DNA of 64,000 nt from Geminocystis herdmanii PCC 6308 (GCF_000332235.1 NZ_CM001775.1:2262230-2326229), one strand, 5' to 3'. Positions 27,864 through 37,460 are shown, numbered from the stretch's first letter. A program made the numbers and translations. Notes: generated from the sequence alone by a model not told the origin.

Positions 27864-28526
27864 TTAATTAATGATTTTACCATCGGCAAAGCTGATGACT
27901 CTTTTCGTTTCTTCCGCCACGTCATGCTCGTGGGTGACAAGAATAATTGTCATATTTTCTTCGTTTAATTGACGAAATATCTGCATAATTTCCTTGGTGG
28001 TTTCGGAATCGAGCGCCCCTGTCGGCTCATCGGCTAGTAGTATTAAAGGATTATTGACGATCGATCTCGCAATAGCAACCCGTTGTTGTTGCCCTCCTGA
28101 AAGCTGATTAGGCTTATTATTAAGGCGGTGTTTTAAGCCTACTTTAGTTAATGCCGAAATTGCTCGTTTTTTTTGTTCAACAGGGGAAACATCGGCGTAA
28201 ATCATGGGGAGAATGACATTTTCGAGGGCGCTTAACTGGGGTAAAAGATGGAATTGTTGGAAAATAAAACCTATTTGTAAATTGCGTACCTTTGCCAGTT
28301 GTTTCCCAGAAAAAGAGGCGACATTTTTCCCATTCAGATAATAATTTCCCGATGTAGGTCGATCGAGACAACCTAAAATATTCATCATAGTTGACTTTCC
28401 ACTACCTGATGATCCCATAATTGAGCAATATTCACCCTCTGCTATTTCTAAATTTACTCCTGACAGGGCATGAACTTCAATTTCTCCACTACCATAAGTT
28501 TTATATATATTTTCTAGTTTAATCAT
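27864..28526 (-). CDS. ABC transporter ATP-binding protein (MacB/LolD/DevA type)
   Basis: A 220-residue ATPase with Walker [11 protein letters not shown]-loop FIFQQFHLL, signature [10 protein letters not shown], Walker [12 protein letters not shown] and H-loop VTHEHD. The [12 protein letters not shown] phrase places it in the MacB/LolD/DevA exporter class. These ATPases work with an FtsX-like permease and often a membrane-fusion protein; neither is adjacent here, so the partners must be encoded elsewhere. Confidence 0.92.
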   Translation of the reverse strand: MIKLENIYKTYGSGEIEVHALSGVNLEIAEGEYCSIMGSSGSGKSTMMNILGCLDRPTSGNYYLNGKNVASFSGKQLAKVRNLQIGFIFQQFHLLPQLSALENVILPMIYADVSPVEQKKRAISALTKVGLKHRLNNKPNQLSGGQQQRVAIARSIVNNPLILLADEPTGALDSETTKEIMQIFRQLNEENMTIILVTHEHDVAEETKRVISFADGKIIN

Positions 28527-28697
28527 TGATAGTAGGGAAAATAGATAATGGGTTAAATTGATGGTTTTGTTTTCATTATGTCAAATCATCATATTAATAT
28601 TCAATCAAAATCAAAAAATTTTGCTATGTTAAAGTTTTGATGTGAATATAATGCTTATGGCTATAAAATAATTTAGAAAAAGAGTTTGTTATCATTA

Positions 28698-28988
28698 ATG
28701 GGAGGATATGAATGGGATGAAAATAAAAATAAAAAAAATTTAGAGAAACATAAAATTAGTTTCGAGGTTGCTATTGATATTTTTAAGAATCCAGTTTTAA
28801 CAAAATTAGATACTAGAGATTATAAAGGAGAGATACGTTTTTTAAGTATAGGAAAAATAGATGATAATGTCTATTTATTTATTGTTTGGACTCAAAGAAA
28901 TATAAATAAGCGTATTATTTCTGTCCGTTCTGCTAGTAATAAAGAAAGGAAAATTTACTATGAATATATCGAGAGAAGAACAACTTAA
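28698..28988 (+). CDS. brnT: BrnT-type toxin
   Basis: A 96-residue protein, MGGYEWDENKNKKNLEKHKI then SFEVAIDIF. FEWDxxKxxxNxxKHxVxFE is the BrnT opening, and the C-terminal RIISVRSASNKERKIYYEY completes the RelE-like ribonuclease fold. The frame starts at a TTG at 28686, but the ATG at 28698 suits the family. It overlaps brnA by 29 bases. Confidence 0.9.
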   Translation: MGGYEWDENKNKKNLEKHKISFEVAIDIFKNPVLTKLDTRDYKGEIRFLSIGKIDDNVYLFIVWTQRNINKRIISVRSASNKERKIYYEYIERRTT

Positions 28989-29229
28989 ATTATTAAGTAA
29001 TATGAAAGATGAAGAAATTGATTTTAGTGATATTCCTGAAACTGATGCTGAGTTTTGGGCTGATGCTAAAATTGATTACCCTAACCAACAAGTAAAGGTT
29101 ATCCTTAATATTGATCAGGCTATTTTAGACTTTTTTAAACAACAAACAAAAGGGGAAGAATATCAAGTTTTAATCAACAATGTCTTAAAACAATATACTT
29201 TAAAAGCTCAAAGAAAAATCAATAGTTAA
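28960..29229 (+). CDS. brnA: BrnA-type antitoxin
   Basis: An 89-residue antitoxin following brnT. EIDFSDIPETDAEFWADAKI is the toxin-binding part, and KVILNIDQAILDFFKQQ with YQVLINNVLKQYT is a ribbon-helix-helix-like DNA-binding C-terminus. The toxin-first order and the overlap are usual for BrnTA. Confidence 0.88.
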   Translation: MNISREEQLKLLSNMKDEEIDFSDIPETDAEFWADAKIDYPNQQVKVILNIDQAILDFFKQQTKGEEYQVLINNVLKQYTLKAQRKINS

Positions 29230-29257
29230 CAAATTCCTAATTCTCAATTCTCAATTC

Positions 29258-29542
29258 TCAATTCTCAATTAATTTTCCGTATTTGTTTTCATAATGACGG
29301 ATAATCGATTTTACTTTAATTTCGATCGAACTAATCGAACTATCAGAGGGATAAGCGATATTTAACCCCCCTACCTGACTTTGAAGATAATCAAAATTAG
29401 TCGCCGTTTGGGGTAACAAATCCGTCTTAACTCCCTCAACCTGTCTTAAATGGGCGGCCATTTCTCGATAAACTGCTAGGGGAAGTCGATCGAGTTTGAA
29501 TGTAATACTTTTTATTGTGGGTTCGATCGTGGTATTAGACAA
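29258..29542 (-). CDS. Conserved hypothetical protein (cyanobacterial type)
   Basis: A 94-residue protein, MSNTTIEPTIKSITFKLDRL then PLAVYREMAAHLRQV. It has a mixed alpha/beta composition, no membrane segment and no catalytic motif I can name. It ends 26 bp before the lipoprotein gene in transcription terms and shares its strand, so the two may form an operon with the lipoprotein first. Function unknown. Confidence 0.65.
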   Translation of the reverse strand: MSNTTIEPTIKSITFKLDRLPLAVYREMAAHLRQVEGVKTDLLPQTATNFDYLQSQVGGLNIAYPSDSSISSIEIKVKSIIRHYENKYGKLIEN

Positions 29543-29568
29543 TGTACTTAAAACCTCCTTTTTAAAAT

Positions 29569-30414
29569 CTATAACTTAGCTACTTCATCACTTTCTTGGA
29601 TTATGTTACCTATTTCTTGGGTAACTATTTGCCCATATTGCTCAAAAACAACAAATCCTTGATTATTACCAATATTGCGATACACCGTTTGATTATCTTC
29701 TAGTAAAGCAATGGAAGTAGGATAATTAAAGCGAATTTCTCTCACTCTAACACGGACATTTCCATCAGAAATTATATCTCCAACTCTAACGGATTTCGGA
29801 ACATTTTCCCATGGTGCTTGAACTAAAGCAATATTATTTCCATCTAAATTCATTACCCCAGATACCCTCATCTTCGATGCTTCCGTAGGAGAAGGAGGTA
29901 AAACGGGAGCTTGTTCTTGTAACTTTACTATGTCAACTACAGCACCGGGGGGAAAACCATTTTTCCCATCTCCGATAATCCTCTCACCACTTCTACCCGC
30001 TGGAGTAGAACCATTTTGAGCCATATCTGTAGAGGGTGCAGAGGGTGCAGAAGGTGCTGTTGCAATGGGTACAGGCGTTCTGACGATCGCACGATCGACT
30101 TGAGAAGAAGGAATAGGTTGATCTTGTCTGATCTTAATTACCGCAGGAGGACTGATAGAATTAAAGGGATCATTTCTACCTTGATTTATTTGTCTTAATC
30201 TGTCTTGGGGATTCGTAGAAGGAATTAAACCGCCAGTACTACCGACAACTTGATTATTATCAGAAGTTTCGGGCGTTTCTGTTACTTCAGGGGTGGGAGT
30301 GGGTGTCGGAGGGGGAATTTGAGGGATAGTTGCCGTATCTTCTCCTCCGCCAAAAAATCCACATCCATTTAATAACAAGGCACTTGATATTATTACAGAA
30401 TATATTTTTTTCAT
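29569..30414 (-). CDS. Putative lipoprotein
   Basis: A 281-residue protein with a lipoprotein signal: a basic start, a hydrophobic stretch and the lipobox LLNGC (Cys 17). The mature part is low-complexity, proline/threonine-rich to about residue 170. A small folded C-terminus follows (MNLDGNNIALVQAP, KSVRVGDIISDGNVRVREI is split here as KSVRVGDIISDG and VRVREIRF). That C-terminal beta-rich piece recalls pilus-assembly (PilP-like) or secretin-associated lipoproteins, but the match is weak. Likely membrane-anchored, facing the periplasm. Confidence 0.7.
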   Translation of the reverse strand: MKKIYSVIISSALLLNGCGFFGGGEDTATIPQIPPPTPTPTPEVTETPETSDNNQVVGSTGGLIPSTNPQDRLRQINQGRNDPFNSISPPAVIKIRQDQPIPSSQVDRAIVRTPVPIATAPSAPSAPSTDMAQNGSTPAGRSGERIIGDGKNGFPPGAVVDIVKLQEQAPVLPPSPTEASKMRVSGVMNLDGNNIALVQAPWENVPKSVRVGDIISDGNVRVRVREIRFNYPTSIALLEDNQTVYRNIGNNQGFVVFEQYGQIVTQEIGNIIQESDEVAKL

Positions 30415-30636
30415 TTTTAATAAATTTATTGTTATGGATTAAATATAGCAACCCTAGATAAAATTTTAACCTTAATTCGATCGAAATTTAAGAGAGAAAA
30501 TTGAAGCGAGAATTGAACTAAAAATATCTTTAAAACCTAATACCTAAAACCTAATAACTACCCATATCAAAAATTCTTGTCTCAAACTGATGTTTTTGTT
30601 ATACCATGAAGGTAAACATAAAAATGGTTGTTGAGC

Positions 30637-33600
30637 ATGGCGCACAGAAAAAGAACTAGAAACGATCGACAATGGCTTAAATTTGAAGATAAGTTCGATC
30701 GACTAGAGGCTAAATTCGATCAGTTTTCCTCCCAAGTAGAAGTATCCTCTCAAATTAATATCCTTACAGGTATTATTTCTAAAATTCGTCGCACTCTCAA
30801 CTTAGATAATGTTTTCAATATCGCCGCCACAGAAACGAGAAAATTACTAAAAGCCGATCGAGTGGCAATATATAAGTTTAATCATGATGATAGTGGACAA
30901 TTTATCGCCGAATCCGTAGCCGATGGTTGGGTTTCTTTAGTGGAAAAACAAGAAGAAGATACAGAAATTAACATAAATATTAGCGACTGTAGTGTTAAAT
31001 ACTTAAATTCCACCGATTCCGTCAGCGATACTTATTTACAACAAACCAAAGGAAGTAGTTTTACACCTAATAATTCATTTCGAGTGTGTAATGACATTTA
31101 TCAAGCTGGATTTTCTCGATGTTATCTCAATATCTTAGAGCGTTATCAGGCTAGAGCTTACGCCATTGTCGCTATTTATGATCAAGAAAAATTATGGGGA
31201 CTATTGGCAGTTTACCAAAATTCTAGTTCTAGGGAATGGCAAAAAATCGAGATTCATTTACTAAGTCAAATTAGTGATCATCTAGGGATTGCCATAACTC
31301 AAGCAGAATTGTTAAAAACCTCAGAAACTCGTTATCAAGAATTACAAAAAACCTTAGATATTCAAGCAAGACAAAAACAAGAGGAGTTAATTCAAGAAAC
31401 TAAGCAAGAAAAAGCCTTAGCAGAAGTTATTGATAAAATTCGCCGTACTTTAGACTTAGATACTATTTTTGATACCGTTACTAAGGAAGTCAGACAATTA
31501 TTTAATGCCGATCGAGTGGCTATTTTTCACTTTCACGATTATATTAATTATCATGATGGGAAATTCGTTTCAGAAACCATCATTGAACCCTATCAATCCA
31601 CTTTAAATCAAAATGTGTTCGATCGTTGTTTTGGGGATAAATACGCTACATCCTATCAAGAGGGAAATTATTTAGCCCTAGAAGATATTTATAAAGCTAA
31701 TTTGAGTGATTGTCATATCTCCATTCTCTCCCGTTTTCAAGTCCGAGCTAACTTAGTGTTACCCATTAATCAAAATAAACAGTTATGGGGATTATTATGT
31801 GTTCATCAATGTTCATCTCCCCGTCAGTGGAAAGAAGCAGAAATCGAATTTTTAAAGAAAATTACCATTCAATTAGGCGTTGCACTACAACAAGCCGATT
31901 TATTTTATCAGCAAAAAAAACGTACCGAAGAACTACAAATTGCCTTGGCAGAGGTAGAAAAACAAAAACAACAACAAATTTTAATTGCAGATCAAGAACG
32001 AACAATCTCTCATATTATTGAAAGTATGCGTTCTTCTTTAGATATAGAAAAAGTGTTGCAAACTGCCACTAATGAAATTCGTCAGGCTTTGGAGTGCGAT
32101 CGAACTGCGGTATATCGTTTTAATGGCGATTGGAGTGGAGAATTTATTTATGAGTCCATGAGTAAACATTGGACTCCCCTTAACGTAGCCAATACAGAAT
32201 TTGTGTGGACAGATACCTATTTACAAGAAACCCAAGGGGGAAGATATGCCCACCATGAAACCTTTGCAGTAGAGAACATTTATACTGTAGGTCATGAAAC
32301 CTGTCATATTCAGATTTTAGAAATGTTTGAAATCAAAGCCTATATGATAGCGCCTATTTTTGCAGGGGAAAAACTATGGGGATTATTAGCCGCCTATCAA
32401 AATACTAATTTTCGTTACTGGTATCCCCACGAAATCAACTTGATTAAACGTATTGGGGAACAATTAGGAGTGGCATTACAACACGCTAACTTATTGCAAC
32501 AATTGGCAACAACTTCAGAAAAAGCACAATCTGCTAATAATGCAAAAAGTGAATTTTTAGCAAATATGAGTCATGAATTAAGGACTCCTTTAAACGCTAT
32601 TTTAGGTTTTACCAATCTTCTTAACCGTGATGCTAATCTTAATTATAAACAAAAAGAATATCTTAATATTATCGCTCGATCGGGAGAACATTTATTAACC
32701 TTACTCAGTGACGTTTTAGAAATGTCGAAAATTGAAGCAGGTAAAATTATTCTCAATCAAAATGATTTTGATCTCTATTTTTTGTTACAAAGTTTAAAAG
32801 AAATGTTTGAACTAAAAGCCCAATTAAAAGGCTTAAGTTTAAATTTTCATTGTGCCAAAAATGTTCCTCAATTTATCCATACTGATGAAAATAAATTACG
32901 TCAAATATTAATCAACTTGCTTAGTAATGGTATAAAATTTACGGAACAAGGAGAAGTAAATTTATACTGTAGTTTTTTAGAAGATACTTCTAATTTATTC
33001 CCTCGTATAAATTTTACTATTGAAGATACAGGATTAGGCATTGAAGAACAAGAAATGAATATTTTATTTGAGCCTTTCATACAAACAGCATCGGGAAGAA
33101 AATCTCAAGAAGGTACAGGTTTAGGATTACCTATTAGTAAAAAATTTATTAAATTAATGGGAGGTGAAATAAATGTTAAAAGTAAACTTAATCAAGGCTC
33201 AATTTTTCAGTTTTTTATTCCTGTTAAATTAATTAAAAATATTGAAATTAAATCCGTCAAATCTAATAAAATAATTGGATTTTCTGGTATAGATGAAGAA
33301 TATCGTATTTTAATTGTCGATGATAAATTAGAAAGTCGCTTAATTTTACTAAATTTATTATCAGAAATTGGTTTTGTCGTCAAAGAAGCCCAAAACGGAC
33401 AAGAAGCGGTGATACTATGGGAAACATGGCAACCTCATTTAATTTGGATGGATATGCGAATGCCTGTCTTAAATGGATATGAAGCTACAAAAATTATCCG
33501 TCAACAACAAAAACCAGACTTTATCACCAAAATTATTGCCTTAACTGCTAACGCTTTTGAAAGAGAACGATCGAAATTATTACAAGCAGGTTGTGATGAT

Positions 33601-33930
33601 TTTGTTCCTAAACCCTTCCGAGAAGAAATGATTTATGAAAAAATAGTAGAACATTTAGATATAACATTTATTTATGAATCTTCTTCCGTATCTCATCAAT
33701 ATCTCAAAGAATCCGATACCGAAAAACAATATCAACATCAATTAATGCAAATGAATCCACAATGGCGGGAAAAACTATATCAATCAGCTTTAACCGCCCG
33801 AGAAAATCAATTGAGACAATTAGTCAAGGAAATTGAAATCGAACATCCTAAACTGGCAGAATACCTCTTAGATTTGATTAATAAATTATTATTTGACAAA
33901 ATTACCCAAATAAGCGTTACCCTTAAATAG
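30637..33930 (+). CDS. Hybrid histidine kinase with three bilin-type GAF domains and a receiver
   Basis: About 1097 residues: coiled-coil N-terminus, GAF1 (~45-225), GAF2 (~260-430), GAF3 (~455-625), HisKA with SHELRTPLN (His 646), HATPase, receiver with phospho-acceptor Asp 939, and a ~100-residue C-terminal extension. All three GAFs have a cysteine at the phytochrome/cyanobacteriochrome bilin site: C162-Tyr, C359-His and C556-His. GAF2 also has the DXCF motif (DRCF, residues 329-332), as in blue/green-type sensors. GAF3 has W524-x-D526 and QETQGGRY, as in red/green sensors. Probably a multicolour light sensor. The start could be the TTG at 30628. Confidence 0.88.
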   Translation: MAHRKRTRNDRQWLKFEDKFDRLEAKFDQFSSQVEVSSQINILTGIISKIRRTLNLDNVFNIAATETRKLLKADRVAIYKFNHDDSGQFIAESVADGWVSLVEKQEEDTEININISDCSVKYLNSTDSVSDTYLQQTKGSSFTPNNSFRVCNDIYQAGFSRCYLNILERYQARAYAIVAIYDQEKLWGLLAVYQNSSSREWQKIEIHLLSQISDHLGIAITQAELLKTSETRYQELQKTLDIQARQKQEELIQETKQEKALAEVIDKIRRTLDLDTIFDTVTKEVRQLFNADRVAIFHFHDYINYHDGKFVSETIIEPYQSTLNQNVFDRCFGDKYATSYQEGNYLALEDIYKANLSDCHISILSRFQVRANLVLPINQNKQLWGLLCVHQCSSPRQWKEAEIEFLKKITIQLGVALQQADLFYQQKKRTEELQIALAEVEKQKQQQILIADQERTISHIIESMRSSLDIEKVLQTATNEIRQALECDRTAVYRFNGDWSGEFIYESMSKHWTPLNVANTEFVWTDTYLQETQGGRYAHHETFAVENIYTVGHETCHIQILEMFEIKAYMIAPIFAGEKLWGLLAAYQNTNFRYWYPHEINLIKRIGEQLGVALQHANLLQQLATTSEKAQSANNAKSEFLANMSHELRTPLNAILGFTNLLNRDANLNYKQKEYLNIIARSGEHLLTLLSDVLEMSKIEAGKIILNQNDFDLYFLLQSLKEMFELKAQLKGLSLNFHCAKNVPQFIHTDENKLRQILINLLSNGIKFTEQGEVNLYCSFLEDTSNLFPRINFTIEDTGLGIEEQEMNILFEPFIQTASGRKSQEGTGLGLPISKKFIKLMGGEINVKSKLNQGSIFQFFIPVKLIKNIEIKSVKSNKIIGFSGIDEEYRILIVDDKLESRLILLNLLSEIGFVVKEAQNGQEAVILWETWQPHLIWMDMRMPVLNGYEATKIIRQQQKPDFITKIIALTANAFERERSKLLQAGCDDFVPKPFREEMIYEKIVEHLDITFIYESSSVSHQYLKESDTEKQYQHQLMQMNPQWREKLYQSALTARENQLRQLVKEIEIEHPKLAEYLLDLINKLLFDKITQISVTLK

Positions 33931-34077
33931 TGAATAGTTGATAGTGAATAGTGAATCGTTTTTAATTCGACCTTCTTTAACACAACCTATTTACAAAATA
34001 AATCTTAACTGTAATAATGTTGAGAATTTGTAAAATAATCAAATATAGTAAAAAACTACTATTAAAAGAAAACACTC

Positions 34078-35259
34078 ATGACAGACTATCAAGAAATATC
34101 AAAAGGAGATATTCTAATCGTTGATGATATTCCTGAAAACCTAGAGTTATTATTTCAAATCTTGACGGAACAAAATTATGAAGTTCGTCGGGTTTTAAGT
34201 GGACATCAAGCATTGAAAATAACTGAAATCGATCCTCCAGATTTAATGCTATTAGATATAAAAATGCCAGAAATAGATGGTTATGAGGTTTGTCGGCAAT
34301 TAAAAAGTCATAAGAATACTCAACATATTCCTGTGATTTTTTTAAGTGCTTTAAATGAGACTTTTGATAAAGTTAAAGCGTTTCAAGTTGGTGGTGTTGA
34401 TTATATTACAAAACCTTTTAATATTCCTGAAGTTTTAGCTAGAGTAGAGAATCAATTACAACTGATTAAAACGAAAAAAAGATTAGAAGAAAAAAATCAA
34501 AAACTTCTTTCTATTAATCAACAATTAGAGTTACAAAAACAAGAATTAGAGATTGTGAATAAGGAATTAGAAGCCTTTAATCATCGAGTTTGCCATGATA
34601 TTCGCAATGAGTTAGCTATTATTCAAGGATTTAGTCAGGTATTATTAGAAAATGGCTATCATAATAAAACTGAAAAATCTCAAGAAGCATTAACATATAT
34701 TATTTCTGCGGGTAAATTAATTGAGCAAATCATTAAAGATTTAAGTCGTTTAACTTATATTAATTCTCAACAATTAGACTTTCAAATCGTTGATTTAAGT
34801 TCTATAGCACATAATATTATTAATACTCTGGAAAAATCTACACTCCATCGAGTAATAGATTGGAAAATAAGGGAAAATTTATCGGTTTATGGTGATCCCA
34901 ATTTATTCTATATTGCCCTTGATAACTTATTATCTAATGCCTATAAATACACCGCTACAAGTGACAATGTAGAAATAGAATTTGGCAGTCTTGATAATAT
35001 TAATGGGGCGGATAATCAACAGATATTTTATATTAAAGATAATGGTGTGGGTTTTGATATGGAGAAAGTTGAGAAAATTTTTGCCCCCTTCGTGAGATTA
35101 CATAGCAATTCAGACTTTGAAGGTACAGGTATTGGATTAGCAACGGTACAAAAAATTATCCATCTTCACGGTGGTAAAATATGGTGTGAAGGAGAAGTTA
35201 ATAGAGGTGCGACTTTTTACTTTCAATTACCAAACAAAGAATTAATGGATAATGGATAA
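34078..35259 (+). CDS. Receiver-histidine kinase (REC-HisKA-HATPase)
   Basis: A 393-residue protein. The N-terminal receiver ILIVDDIPENLELLF has phospho-acceptor Asp in LMLLDIKMPEIDGYE and a conserved Lys in YITKPF. A coiled coil follows (residues ~125-165), then HisKA with FNHRVCHDIRNELAII and HATPase boxes N (DNLLSNAYKY), G1 and G2 (GTGIGLATVQKI). It lies 147 bp after the multi-GAF kinase on the same strand and probably receives phosphate from it or another kinase. No DNA-binding output domain is present. Confidence 0.9.
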   Translation: MTDYQEISKGDILIVDDIPENLELLFQILTEQNYEVRRVLSGHQALKITEIDPPDLMLLDIKMPEIDGYEVCRQLKSHKNTQHIPVIFLSALNETFDKVKAFQVGGVDYITKPFNIPEVLARVENQLQLIKTKKRLEEKNQKLLSINQQLELQKQELEIVNKELEAFNHRVCHDIRNELAIIQGFSQVLLENGYHNKTEKSQEALTYIISAGKLIEQIIKDLSRLTYINSQQLDFQIVDLSSIAHNIINTLEKSTLHRVIDWKIRENLSVYGDPNLFYIALDNLLSNAYKYTATSDNVEIEFGSLDNINGADNQQIFYIKDNGVGFDMEKVEKIFAPFVRLHSNSDFEGTGIGLATVQKIIHLHGGKIWCEGEVNRGATFYFQLPNKELMDNG

Positions 35260-35403
35260 AAGAACGTTTAAAACCCTCCTAGAGACTTTGCATACAACAT
35301 CTCTACCCCAATTTTTCTGTTTGAAAAGTCATAATTTTGACAATTGCTCCCCCCTTGCCCCCCTTGAAAAAGGGGGAAATATTATACAAAGTCCCCATTT
35401 TTA

Positions 35404-35599
35404 ACCTGAGTTCGATATAAAAATAGGTGAGGGCTGACTTGGAAGACTCCGAAGACAGGAAGACAGGAAGATTGTATTTCTGATGAATGAATAAAATTCT
35501 CTCAAAAGTACATCAAATATTGAGAATTTTTCTCCCTGTCCACTTGTCCACTTGTCCACCTGTCTAGTTTTCATCATTTTCTTTATGTCGAACTGAGGT
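35404..35599. repeat. MITE-like repeat, family B (complete copy)
   Basis: A 196-bp element with terminal inverted repeats: left ACCTGAGTTCGATATAAA, right the complement of ACCTCAGTTCGACATAAA (16 of 18 match). It is flanked on both sides by ATTTTTA, a likely 7-bp target duplication. The interior has GACAGGAAGACAGG and CCACTTGTCCACTTGTCC repeats. A partial copy is at 42877 and a lone end at 55724. It fills most of the 440-base gap, with a CCCCCCTTGAAAAAGGGGG hairpin repeat just before it. Confidence 0.75.
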
Positions 35600-35655
35600 A
35601 TTTTTAAGGGGGATTTAGGGGGATCAGAAACTTTTAAAACAGGTTCTAAGGGTGA

Positions 35656-35699
35656 CTTTTAATTCTTAATTCTTAATTCTTAATTCTTAATTCTTAATT
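35656..35699. repeat. Heptanucleotide tandem repeat (TTCTTAA)
   Basis: About six copies of a heptamer directly abut the start codon of the creatininase-family gene, leaving no recognisable ribosome binding site. Copy-number change here could alter its translation. Confidence 0.7.
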
Positions 35700-36440
35700 A
35701 TGCAACTACATTTAGCCACTTGGCAGGAAATCGAAACCTATCTTCAAGATAATGATGGGGTGATTATTCCCATCGGATCGACCGAACAACATGGTCCTAC
35801 GGGGTTAATCGGTACGGATGCCATTTGTGCCGAAAAAGTGGCGATCGGGGTGGGTATGAACGTTAAAGCCATTGTAGCACCAACAATCAATGTGGGGATG
35901 GCTCTCCATCATACCTCTTTTCCCGGTACGATTAGTTTACGCCCCACAACTTTAATTCTTTATGTCCAAGATTATGTTACCTCTTTAGCAAAAGCGGGTT
36001 TTCGCAAGTTCTTTTTTGTCAATGGTCATGGCGGTAATATTGCTACCCTCAAAGCGTCTTTTTCTCAAATTTATGATCATTTAGAGAGTTTAAATATACC
36101 CCGTAGTAATGAGGTGAAATGTTCGATCGCCAACTGGTTTATGTGCCGTGAGGTGTATAAGTTAGCCAAAGAATTATATGGAGATCAAGAAGGTTCTCAC
36201 GCTACACCCTCGGAAGTGGCTTTAACTCAATTTGTCTATCCAGACTATATTAAAAATGCTCCTTTGAGCGAAACGGTAGGAAAAGGACACCCGATTTATG
36301 GGGCGACTAATTTTCGTGAGTGCTACCCTGATGGTAGAATGGGATCAAATCCGACTTTGGCAACTCCAGAACACGGTCAACAGTTCTATGAGTTGGCAGT
36401 AAAAGAACTAACGAACAGTTATCTCGAATTTATTAGTTAG
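35700..36440 (+). CDS. Creatininase family protein
   Basis: A 246-residue metal hydrolase of the creatininase/MftE-like amidohydrolase family. It has PIGSTEQHGPTGLIGTDAI (metal-binding Glu/His/Asp), FFVNGHGGNIATLKA and the glutamate in DQEGSHATPSEVAL. Members cleave amide bonds in varied small molecules, so the substrate is open. It lies 40 bp before a carbon-nitrogen hydrolase on the same strand, which suggests joint amide metabolism. The start is taken at the ATG abutting the heptamer repeats. Confidence 0.9.
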   Translation: MQLHLATWQEIETYLQDNDGVIIPIGSTEQHGPTGLIGTDAICAEKVAIGVGMNVKAIVAPTINVGMALHHTSFPGTISLRPTTLILYVQDYVTSLAKAGFRKFFFVNGHGGNIATLKASFSQIYDHLESLNIPRSNEVKCSIANWFMCREVYKLAKELYGDQEGSHATPSEVALTQFVYPDYIKNAPLSETVGKGHPIYGATNFRECYPDGRMGSNPTLATPEHGQQFYELAVKELTNSYLEFIS

Positions 36441-36479
36441 TGAGGGTTTGTTTATCTTATTCTCTATTTTAAATCACAG

Positions 36480-37295
36480 ATGAAATCATATATTGCGGCG
36501 GCGGTTTGCATGACTAGCACTCCTGATGTTGACAAAAATTTAACTCAGGCAGAAGAATTAATTGAATTAGCGGTTAATCAAGGGGCAAAATTGATTGGCT
36601 TACCTGAAAATTTCTCTTTTTTGGGTAAAGATGACGACAAAATTCATCAAGTGGATTCGATCGCAACTAAGAGTGAAAAATTCTTGATTCGTATGGCTCA
36701 ACGTTTTCAAGTCACTATTTTAGGCGGTGGTTTTCCTACTCCCTTTGTGGAAGATCAATCAAAAGCCCATAATACCGCTATTTTAGTTGATCCTAATGGC
36801 TTAGAGTTAGCTCGTTATGATAAAGTACATTTGTTCGATGTTAATGTCCCCGATGGTAATAATTATCAGGAGTCAAGTACCGTCAAAAGTGGTGCTGATT
36901 TGCCTCCCGTTTATGATGGTGGTGATTTAGGAAAGTTGGGCTTATCTATCTGTTATGATGTGCGTTTCCCCGAAATTTATCGTCATTTGTCGAAGGAGGG
37001 AGCAGAAATTCTCTTTATTCCCGCCGCTTTTACCGCCTATACTGGAAAAGATCATTGGCAGGTTTTATTACAGGCAAGGGCGATCGAAAATACCTGTTAT
37101 GTAATCGCCCCTGCTCAAACAGGAAATCATTATGCGAGACGTTGTAGTCATGGTTACGCCATGATTGTTGATCCTTGGGGATCAATTTTAGCCAGTACCG
37201 GTTCTCAAATTGGGGTTGCCATAGCGGAAATAAATCCTCAAAGATTACAACAAGTTCGGCAACAAATGCCCAGTTTACAGCATCGTGTTTTTTAG
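36480..37295 (+). CDS. Carbon-nitrogen hydrolase (Nit1/Nit2-like amidase)
   Basis: A 271-residue nitrilase-superfamily enzyme with the catalytic triad visible: Glu in LIGLPENFSF, Lys in RYDKVHLFDV and Cys in LSICYDVRFPEIYR. The sequence class matches Nit1-type deaminated-glutathione amidases, which repair dGSH made by transaminases. This assignment is by family and not certain. It is preceded by the creatininase gene and followed by a 27-bp repeat array. Confidence 0.9.
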   Translation: MKSYIAAAVCMTSTPDVDKNLTQAEELIELAVNQGAKLIGLPENFSFLGKDDDKIHQVDSIATKSEKFLIRMAQRFQVTILGGGFPTPFVEDQSKAHNTAILVDPNGLELARYDKVHLFDVNVPDGNNYQESSTVKSGADLPPVYDGGDLGKLGLSICYDVRFPEIYRHLSKEGAEILFIPAAFTAYTGKDHWQVLLQARAIENTCYVIAPAQTGNHYARRCSHGYAMIVDPWGSILASTGSQIGVAIAEINPQRLQQVRQQMPSLQHRVF

Positions 37296-37306
37296 CAGTA
37301 GGGACG

Positions 37307-37460
37307 CAAGGTTTGCGTCCTGTCACAATTAAGCAAGGTTTGCGTCCTGTCACAATTAAGCAAGGTTTGCGTCCTGTCACAATTACGCCCGATTTGCTTC
37401 CTGTTACAATTAAGCAAGGTTTGCATCCTGTCACAATTACGCCCGATTTGCGTCCTGTTA
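37307..37460 (+). repeat. 27-bp tandem repeat array before the cytochrome gene
   Basis: About 5.7 copies of a 27-bp unit (CAAGGTTTGCGTCCTGTCAC plus AATTAAG); units 4 and 6 have CCCGATTTG instead. The unit length keeps a frame open (a nine-residue RPVTIKQGL repeat), but it lies before the likely cytochrome start. The cytochrome ATG at 37460 falls in the last partial unit. Confidence 0.85.
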
